This document shows positions 50,647 to 64,000 of a DNA stretch of 64,000 nt, one piece after another (the stretch's first letter is position 1; every line of letters begins with the position of its first letter). Both the position numbers and the translations under genes were made by a program. Below the pieces are notes generated by a model. That model had not been told where the DNA came from. It made no database searches and saw only the letters and a list, made by a program, of their open reading frames with translations. The DNA comes from Hirudinaria manillensis (Eukaryota > Annelida > Clitellata > Hirudinida > Hirudinidae), in NCBI GenBank assembly GCA_034509925.1, contig CM067528.1, positions 7,050,001 to 7,114,000 on the forward strand, written 5' to 3'.

Positions 50647-52903
50647 GCTAAATTGAAAATAAAAACTCAATGTTTACTTCGAGCTTGATGGAAGCAAGTC
50701 TGTGGGGTAAAACGAAACATTGCGAAACCCGCAAGGAGTGTTTTTGACAACAAAACTCAATAAATTAGTTTTACAGCTTTTTTTCTTGTTGAACGTTTTC
50801 GATTTTTAGGTTTGATTTCTGATTTAACGTCTCCGTTATCCAGTTACTAGTAGTAATAGTCAGTAATAGTCTAATATTATTGGTTTATTAAATTATATAC
50901 CCGTAATCTTGCGAGTATCTCAAGGGGACCAGTATATTTTCCCAAGCTTATCTTGTCAAGGAAGGAAAAAATATAATTTGCCATCACCAAAAAAACTAAC
51001 CATACAATTATTAGAATGTGACCTTAATAACTCGATAATTACTTAATTATTTATTAATTATGAAGAATTAACAACACAAATGTCCCATCGATTGCCCGTC
51101 CCTTTGTGTTATGTTGGCCACCAAACATCCGATTGCTCAAACAGTGCCATATTCCAAGCTTTTGAAATGCACGCATCAAAATGATTAGAAATGTTTAATA
51201 ACAACTCGTTCTGATTGACAACATATTAAATAATAAAATAATAAAATAATAAAAAGTGTTAAATAGTAATTTCAAAATTCTTCGGTTTTAATATTTAATT
51301 AATTAATTAATTAATTACATCTTTACGACAACAATCAAATTGGGCCAGGTAAAATAAAGAATAATGAAGCATTGCAACTGATCTCATTTGAACATCCAAT
51401 CAACCAATAGAAATACGATTTCACAGTAGATGCCCAGCGGAGTGCATAATCGCCTGAATGCACATCGCTACAAACTCACACGAAGGTTACATTCATGCAA
51501 ATGTTTCCAGGTCGTCTGAAGATTACTCGTCCTGTCCCCTGAAGACTTGGAAAATGAATTCCTTCCACATCCTGCGATGACATCATCACCTCACCACATC
51601 CTGTGATGACGTCACCACCCCACCATATTCTGTGATGACTCTCACCACCCCTTCTCGTCACGTTACGATTGTACTGCAAGACATCACTGACCAAACTGCA
51701 CTAAATGCATTAAACGCACCACTGCTCATCCAATTATTCAACAAAAATATTGTTTATTTATTTATTTATGTTTTCCAAAAACTTTAGCGAATGATCAATA
51801 TAATATTTTGTTGAATTTTATGGCTTCCCGAATCAACGTCATTCTTTTTATTTCACATTTTTCGTCCAATAATTCATCTTGATTCTCCTCTCTAACGATA
51901 GCTTGTTCAAATCCATACCTGAATGAGCATAAATCAGCAACTCATTAAATATCATTTTATTATAAAATCAGTTTTATTGTGAAGTGACATTGCGAGTATC
52001 GCTATCAACCGGTCTAAAACGTTTGCCGAGCGGACTGCCATTTGATTTTAAGATACGAGCAGGATGCAATCTTCGAAAAAACTGTTTTCGAAATATTTTT
52101 TTTAAATTATAGAGACGATCTGTCCCTCCAAATTTCTTTCAATTTTCTTTCCAACTCAATCAAGTACAACAGTTTGGCTCATTTCCTGAGTTTTTCCATG
52201 TAAGTGGACAGCATCGCAATTATCACCATAAATGTTCTCCTAAATTTAATAAACGCATTTCGTTTTCAATTTAAAAGCGTATTATCTTAAAGATAATGAA
52301 GACGTGAACCCATGTAATTATTACGAATTGAAGGCTAAAATGGAGGAAATATTGCAGAAATTAGTTTCCAATGAATCTTTATTTGTCAAACATGGATTGA
52401 AAAATAAACCACGTTACACTGGTCTGAAACGGCGTCCATAATACAGCAATTGATAGAAACGTGAAAGTTTGCCTCGAAAATAGCGACAACAGTAACATTC
52501 CTAAACAGCGAATTCTAAAACGAGATTCGAAGATAAAATGTAGAAAAATAAATATTTAAATCATTACTTATGTTGAAGAAAACTTCAGAAATGCCAAAAC
52601 TGGAATTGCGTGTTGTTCGTGAAAGATAAGCCTTAATTGGTTTGATGTTCTTACGTTCAAAGGAACTGGGTCATTAAGATTCTATTTAACGATAAGAAGT
52701 ACACGACATGCCTATGCTTGCCGGAAAGATTGGAGCTATTCAAGATCAACATCGGAATGGATTAGCACTAATCGTTACATATATCTATGCGCAAGATGCA
52801 AGAAATGATTCGTCGAATTCAAAAATTTTTAAATTAAAAAAAGTTCATTTAAATATAATTGGAATGGACATGATCGTTTGGGAACATTATAGATTAAAAC
52901 ATT

Positions 52904-57336
<4,433 letters not shown>

Positions 57337-59810
57337 TTTCTCGGATGTCAGAAAAATCTCGAATTATTTGAAGCGTGAAAATGTTTCCATCAAATTGTCA
57401 TCAAATCATCAGACTCGCTGCAAAGTCATCGGCAGTCAAAAACGTCTCTCGCCGGTTCGAATCTAGAAACGCGTCTGGTGTGGCGATCGATAGCTTTCCA
57501 AGGAGTTTCAGACATTTCCTTCAACCGTCCGACAATCTCAAATCTCCTCTCCCCTGTATTTCACTCGCTTTCAACCCTCCCCGAAACTCGCCTTTTCTCT
57601 CCGCCTCAGTTTTGCGCGTGAGTGGAATGAAAATGAAAGGAATTGCTGGTGATGATTTGTGGCCACCAGAGGAGACTGCATGCGCTCTGCAGAATATCAT
57701 TTTCATAGAAATTCGTTTCTGGTCAAATCGGAGCAAATCCTAAAAGCTTATTTTTCCCGATCGTTTTGTTCCAACATCTCATCAGTGACAGTGCCATCTG
57801 TTGTTTAATATTTATTAATAATATTTATTTAGTATAATAAACATTCGTACATTAAAATTATTTGTGAGTAACTTTATTACAATTCCTTTATAGCATTAAG
57901 AATTTTTTCATAATCTCCGATGTTGTCTTCAAAATTATAGTGTGATAGATTGGTGTGGTATTTATATATACATATAAAATTTGTTTTTAGTTTTGACTTT
58001 AGTTTTTATCTTTCCGTCGAGGCTGATCAGTAATGTTGATATTTTATCTTAGCAAATTGAAAACATCCACTGGACTCATACTGTATAATTTAACACTCGA
58101 TATAATTTGACTTATTTCCTTCTGTCCTATAGAATTTACCTATAAATCTTATATAAAACTTATAATTTACTTCTACATCAAGACCGCGATTTTAAAAATA
58201 TTTCTGTTCTTGATTTGTGTATGTCCTCTACATATAACTATGGTTTTCTAATACATGCACGAAGTCGTTAAATGTATCTTTTGAGCCGAATTAGTAATAC
58301 CATGAATGGGGAATCCACATACGTATAGCTGACACGTAACAGCTAAAAACGAAATGAAATTAAATATAGCACCACAACATATGCAATGGTGGATCCGTGG
58401 TGGATCCTTTGGAGAAGATGGATAGGTATTGGAACGCAGGCTGGTAATCTACCAGGTTAGAATTTTCGGTTGAGCCGAAGAGAGTAACGTTTGAAACATT
58501 ACAATTAAAGTTTTAATCTGCTCAGCCACTTATTAAATTGTGCGTGAATATAATTCAAAACGACGTTCAAATACAAATTAAAATTGGAAAGTTTTTCTTA
58601 AAATTATCCGGCTCGGAGGATTTTTAGATCTTTGGCTTGATGTGAATACTTTATGAAATTTCTTATATGTGTTAAAAACACTGTGAGTGATCGACCACAA
58701 TTCATATACTCATTAATTCATTAAATCATGCACTGTGCACACTGCACATGTTAAACAAGTTTATTAACAAGTAATTGTAAATTGCAATTATTAAAATATT
58801 TTTTTAGCGTAAATTAAACAATTAACATTTAGCTAACCGGTGATCTGCTTTAAGGAATGCAAGGAAATTAGCCACACCTGTTATACATGAAATTAATAAA
58901 CAACACATCAAATAGAAATTTGTAAAAACAATTCCAGTCGACAGTATCATATAAGGACAGAAAGAATGAGATGTTGCTTCAAATCTCTAGTTGTCTGTGG
59001 CACTTGTTAGTATTTGAGGTGATAAAATAACAAGTGGTTGTTTGTTTACAGTGTTACTCTTTCAATTTTCATGGTTATTCGATCCGCTAAAAGCAGTCTA
59101 AAATTCTGAAATTAGATACTCCGTATTAAATATATGTAGACATGTATCTCATTATTCTTAAAGTACTTAATTAATTCATGGTAATTAGTAAGTCATTATG
59201 AAATGGACATGATAAAAGGTGTTAATTGATGCAAAAGTTACAACTTTCTCATTTGTTACTTTAGTTTAAAAGTGAATTCACGTAAACTCTTTAATGAACC
59301 CAACTTTGCGAGAGACAAATGCATATTTCATGAAATTACGTGCAGTTTACCCTCAAGCGTTGGCATGATTGCAGGATGTTTATTTTGTCTGCCAATGACA
59401 GTATAAAGTGAAAGTTATGTCCACAGCCCAGTCTGCACCAAGAGGAGGGTCACTGCTCATAAACTTGAAAGTTAAATTAATTTTAAATCCGTAGCTTTTA
59501 ATGTAATGCATGTAACTTGTGAGTGTAACTTTGGCACGGTATTAAATAAGCTTTGAGATGTTGCCGAATAGCTAATAATCTTAATGTAAATAGTATGAAT
59601 TTATATCTTTAAATAAGTTTATACAAATAATGTCAGTAAAAGACACTAGGTGGTGAGGAGAACATGAATCGATCATTCACAGCCTCTTCGAAGGGACAAT
59701 TTGGAAAACATCGAAATATGAAAGAGAAAACGGAAATGCAGCTAAGCTACGACCTAGAAACAATTATAAAACCACAGAACGCAAATAATTTTTTAAAGGC
59801 CACTATTGCT
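57337..59810. other. Intergenic between two divergent genes
   Basis: Upstream of both the SLC46-like gene (-) and the Ig receptor (+). The first 400 bases next to the transporter are less AT-rich and probably hold its 5' UTR and promoter. A 122-codon frame on the + strand at 57375-57743 has no family features. The remainder is AT-rich without recognisable elements. Confidence 0.45.
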
Positions 59811-59813
59811 AGA

Positions 59814-61407
59814 ATGAGGTCGTTTGTCTTGATTTTTCTTCACATCCACATAAGTGAGTTTTTCAAATTTATTGATTATGTCGAATATCTCGATAGTGAC
59901 TTAATTGCTTTCATAATTTTTCATCAAAAATTGTTATCACGTTTTATTCTAGTTCAGAAATATTTTGCAATTATTCAACGTTTTACTGTTGACTTTTGAT
60001 CATCTATTGACATAGCCACGAGTCTGATAGTTAAGGGTAATTCAGACAAGGGTTTTGTGTATTTCCGAGATTTTGAACGTATTTATCAGAAAATGAATAA
60101 CTAATAATCTTAAATAAAAGAAATTTAATGTCTACTTAGATTTAGTTAAACAAGCCAATGCTGGAAAAATAATTTCAAATCATCTCACTGTGCATGGTAA
60201 TGAAACAATATTGAAGTGTAACGAAGAAGCTTATTATTGGAGGTACCAGGGAAGAGAAACATTTGAAATATTTGACGGTTACTCTGTTACTGAAAGCAGA
60301 AATAAAACTTTTGGAGTTATTGGTGCAAACAAGGAATTAATTATTTACGAGACGAGTTTCCAAGAAGCAGGCAAGTATGCGTGCTATGGGAGAAGTAAAA
60401 GTATTATATCTGAAATCAAAGTAATCGTTATTGGTGAGTTCGTATTATGAAGAAAATATGAATTTTTAAATTTTCAACAAACATTACATACGTTCAGATG
60501 GAAATATAACTTGCGAGCCATCACCCAACAAACCTGTAACGAATGTTCCCATCACTTTCAATTGTTCCTTCCACTATGAGGCTCGCAATTCGTGTCTGGT
60601 CACTCTTCGATTGCACGATGAACAGACCAAAAGAGACTTTCCAGCACATGGCAACACATCAGGATATTTTAATGATTATCTGTGGTTGGTTCTGAGTGAA
60701 AGTGATGACCTTGGTCCAATCATGAAACTTTTGTTGAGAATTGTTTTCGATTGTCACGTGGATCAAGGATCATCGAAGGAGTCGATAATTTACGATACTG
60801 GCATCTCTTATAACTTATTTATTGATCCGCACCCAAGAATCTCCTTATATGCAGCCCTAGCATGTACGTGAATAATTATTTTCTGGTGAAATAAGAAGAT
60901 AAAATAACATTCCATTTTGACGTTATTATAGGTATTGGATCTATACAATTAATTCTCGTGATAACATTTATCTCATTCCGATTTTGGAAATGTAATAGAA
61001 AACCACCAATATTGCCAAGTAACCATACTTTTGAATTACTTTAAAAAAATATATATAATAAACTTTGATCTTACGAGCTTAGCGCTGCTTGTTCAGCATT
61101 GAAAAGATAAAAGATATACTCAATATATTGAAATTGTAATGTATTTTTAGATCAAAAACCTCTACCACGACTTCCAGAATCAGAAAACGTCTTGCCTCAA
61201 CCTCATGCACTCGATGAAAACGCTGTTGAAAGTTTAATTGAATCTTCCCTGTGTGTTCCATATTCAACGGTACCTGAATCATTTTATGCGCATGAACTGG
61301 AGCCGACTTACTCACAACTTGGAAGTGAAAATGGAATGGAATCAAATGGAGCTACTTACGAACTGGAGACTTCAAATGATCTCAGTTTTTACTGCGATGT
61401 TCCATGA
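59814..61407 (+). CDS. Ig-domain transmembrane receptor with ITIM-like cytoplasmic motifs
   Basis: Five exons join in phase to 347 residues: 59814-59853, 60140-60433, 60498-60863, 60932-61018, 61151-61407. Exon 1 is a short hydrophobic signal peptide (MRSFVLIFLHIHI). Exon 2 is one Ig-like domain: ILKC, YYWRY, then EAGKYACYG, with an N-glycosylation site near its start. Exon 3 has four spaced Cys and several Asn-x-Ser/Thr sites and may be a second, atypical Ig domain. Exon 4 is a membrane span (SIQLILVITFISF) followed by KCNRK. Exon 5 is an acidic tail with VPYSTV and SFYCDV, both fitting the ITIM pattern (S/I/V/L)xYxx(L/V/I), plus PTYSQL. In vertebrates such motifs recruit SH2 phosphatases. 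The function here is inference. I cannot name an orthologue. Confidence 0.8.
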
Positions 61408-63475
61408 ACTTAATTTCCTCATTGGTTAATTGAACAATTGCGATTCGTCATTTTCATATCCTAATTTTCAAAGTTTTTATTTTTAACTCGACTCTCCTGT
61501 CAAATTGCTGCTAATGGAACAATAATTAAAGTGTAACAGAAAGTGAGACTAGCAACTTTGGTTCTTTGTTAGCAATGTGAAAAAGTCCCTGGGAATTGAA
61601 TAAGAAAGACAATAAGTCTTTATGACAACCAGAGGTTAAATTTTTTTAAATTCAAATTTTGATAGATTTTTAAAATCGAATTGTTCGTTATCGGGTGACT
61701 TACGAATTGTTTGCTCGAATAAAATTATATTTTATACAATTGTTGAGATATTCTAATCTCATAATTCTAACAACAATTAAGTGCCTGAGGTCACCGGACA
61801 AATTAATGTCACTTTTACGAAATGGACGGAATATTACAAGAGGACGTTATCCGCGTTGTTTTTGTTTCGATTCATTGTGACCCACGCAAAATGAGTGCGA
61901 GTTTTGATTTCATACATTCACATTTTTTGGTTTCGATGGAAGCAGGTTTGTTTTGAGTTTGATTGAATTGTGAATTTCGTGTGGAATTTCGAGCATTGTT
62001 CGGTTGTCTTAAAGTTATCTGAAGTTTATCGTTGTGATCTACGAGTTGTCAAGTGCATGTCTCCAACTTATCTTTTACTAATTGTCATTACATTTACTAG
62101 ACGTATGTTACGAGCTTAACATCTATTTTCAGACAACAGAAATCATTCATTTACGGACTGAAAAAGCCCAGCCACTGACGTTTCTTAAAATAAATTTTCC
62201 ATCAATTCAATGTAATTATGAATGACTTATTACTTAAGTACAATCTCACATTATTAACCAGAATTCATGAAAAGGTTGAAAGCACTTTTAACAATTAAAT
62301 ACAATATCGAAAGTTCCTTAAGTTTCTCAATTGTCTCTATATTCTGAATATTTTCAACCACATAAATCATAAAATCCTGATATCCATTGTATCTTTGAGA
62401 GAAACCTAAAATAGCCATACTTTATATTTTATTTAATGGGAGTTCACTTTCGTCATTCATTTCAAGTCACAGTCTTGATGGAACGATCAAAATTATCGGC
62501 AGAAAAGTTGATCTTTTTGATATAAAAGTCACTTGATTTACTGCATAATTAATTATTTGTTAGGAACCTTTTGCTTAAAATGTCCAACATCTTATACAGT
62601 ATATAAAGTTACACAAAATAAAAATACATAGGGAAAACAGCAGGATAACGTCCTAAACCGTAGATAAGGGTGGTATTGAAGCCCATGATTAGGTTTTAGC
62701 CTCAATCCATTCTTAAAGATTCTTTCCACTTGCACTTTAAAAATGGATCAAAAGTCTTGAATGTTCATATCATTTGCCTCTGATGTCCCAAAAACTTTTC
62801 TTAAACTTGTACGAAAACAACCACCAATAAAGGACAAAATTCAAAACATTTAGGGTGAACAATAGAAAATCTTAAAGCTGATTGACAATAATAATCAATA
62901 AAGATCATTTTCATTATAATTAAATACCATTAATAAATTAAAAATAACAAAAATGAACTCCTGAACTTTTCCGGTACTCCCGAGGACGGTACCACAAACT
63001 TGACTTGGAAGCAGTGCCGTAAATGGAAGAATTTCAAACTGATTTCGTCAGTTCCACATTATTTTATTAATATTTTAAATATGCATCGCTTCAAGGTTAT
63101 AACGATTAGTAAAGTTGAAAAAGCTCCAAATATGCCAGCAAATTCGACAAAATGTCACAAGTTAAGACCAGTGATAACGAGGAACTGTAAATAAAAGTTA
63201 TTTGTTAAGAATATTTCAAGGAAGTCTTTCAAAAAGAAAATGTTTAACTGAGAAAGATTTTATTAAATACTATTTAATAAACAAATAACTATCGGAATTA
63301 TCATGGCAAGTGTTCTGCTTATAAATGCATTCGTTACAAATAAATTTAACATATTGTTGGATCCCTAGATCCAGTAAATTGAAGAATAATTAAAATTATA
63401 TTGCCGATTAATTAATTTAGTAATTAATTAAATTTAGTGGCAATATAATTTTATAATTAATTAATTGGTACTATT
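61408..63475. other. Intergenic, no gene established
   Basis: AT-rich sequence. A short frame near 62950-63015 encodes an Asn-rich peptide (SGTPEDGTTNLTWKQC) that could be an exon of the right-edge gene, but its phase does not fit the next exon. Nothing else was found. Confidence 0.4.
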
Positions 63476-63478
63476 CAG

Positions 63479-64000
63479 ACTCTTTGGTTATGTACCTCGA
63501 CAAATGGATTTATCTCGGAAAGCAGAGCGAGAGTTAGAGAAACAGCAGATTTCAAGACTTAGACATTTGAGCATTGTACATCTTCCAAGCCATCTGACAA
63601 CTTTCAATAAACCTGACCTTCTATAATTAGTTTGAGGACCCCGGGTTATTACAATATGTTTTCGCTTAATTTAATCTCAATTCGTATTTGTAAAGAGTCT
63701 TTCATTTAATAATGTCTACTGATCGACAATTTTATATGGATCTAAATATAGGATCAAACACCGAATAATAGTCGAAAATTAAAACAAAAAGATTCCCGAA
63801 TAATCGCTTGGTCAGAGGCAGTTAAACAGGTGACAGAATATGAAAATTGCAAGGGAAAAGATTCAAACTCTTGCAAAAATACTGGAATTGTTCATGTGCC
63901 TGTAAGTGTTAGTTCTGGTTGAGCAGTTTCGATGTTATTGAATTATTTCATAAATCTCTGACACATTTTGCATCTCCAGGTTTGCGTAGTCGGAGGCATC
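63479..64000 (+). CDS. 5' part of an unidentified gene running off the right edge
   Basis: Three exons fit in phase with good splice signals: 63479-63575 (acceptor TATTCAG, donor GTACAT), 63752-63901 (acceptor ATATAG, donor GTAAGT) and 63981 to the edge (acceptor ATCTCCAG). They read LFGYVPRQMDLSRKAERELE, then SRIIAWSEAVKQVTEYENC with SNSCKNTGIVHVP, then VCVVGGI. The VVGGI start recalls the dinucleotide-binding turn of FAD enzymes, but seven residues are too few to call. A start at ATG 63504 or an upstream exon is possible. The family is not recognised. Confidence 0.5.

Larger units (their letters stand above)
48091..52900. other. 4.8 kb repeat-rich intergenic region
   Basis: No gene was recognised. 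Contents listed separately are a 33-bp tandem repeat at 48.7 kb, an inverted pair of 40-bp copies at 49.6 and 50.3 kb, and a 21-bp tandem repeat at 50.55 kb. Other frames, such as 48142-48369 (-) and 51476-51694 (-), show no family features. Confidence 0.45.

Noticed and set aside
57375..57743. 122-codon + strand frame next to the SLC46-like start
   Set aside because: It has no family features, lies in the transporter's likely 5' UTR/promoter region, and has no splice or start support.
62950..63015. Possible exon with SGTPEDGTTNLTWKQC
   Set aside because: The donor phase does not match the next exon at 63479 and there is no clear acceptor, so it was not included in the edge gene.

Overview
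The window is eukaryotic and almost certainly from an animal. The genes are split by AT-rich introns of about 60 bases to 4 kb with GT-AG borders, and they encode animal-type proteins: CUB, MAM and LDLa modules, a lemur-type kinase, a TALE homeodomain protein, an Ig-domain receptor and an SLC46-like transporter. I infer an invertebrate with a compact, repeat-littered genome. The sequence alone does not fix the phylum. I joined exons by eye, using reading phase, splice signals and family similarity. Where all phases agree I say so.

Layout, left to right. 1-0.15 kb: possible end of a + strand gene. 0.7-12.9 kb (-): a membrane-anchored GT13 (POMGNT1-like) protein with three ILEI/FAM3 lectin-like domains in its stem. 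12.9-19.9 kb: no convincing gene, only a decayed LINE reverse transcriptase at 17-18 kb. 19.9-26.1 kb (+): complete 13-exon receptor with CUB, LDLa, MAM, MAM, LDLa, a membrane span and a PPPY tail. 27.4-36.2 kb (-): complete 11-exon LMTK-like kinase with a hAT transposon in one intron. 37.1-41.0 kb (+): four-exon MEINOX-like TALE homeodomain gene, head to head with the kinase. 43.1-44.2 kb (+): single-exon PRPF38B-like splicing factor. 45.1-46.3 kb (-): two-exon RING-finger protein. 46.6-48.1 kb: a hAT element with a perfect 8-bp target duplication nested inside a pogo/Tigger-like transposase relic. 48.1-52.9 kb: repeats. 52.9-57.3 kb (-): two-exon SLC46-like transporter with a long ATT tract in its intron. 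59.8-61.4 kb (+): complete five-exon Ig-type receptor with ITIM-like tail motifs. 63.5-64 kb (+): start of another gene cut by the window edge.

The genes do not form an operon or a shared pathway. Three are surface or secretory-pathway proteins with extracellular modules, two are nuclear, and the rest cover signalling, ubiquitin ligation and transport. The most unusual items are the multi-ILEI glycosyltransferase relative with an altered metal-binding motif, the homeodomain with atypical DNA-contact residues, the nested transposons, and the Ig receptor with inhibitory-type motifs.
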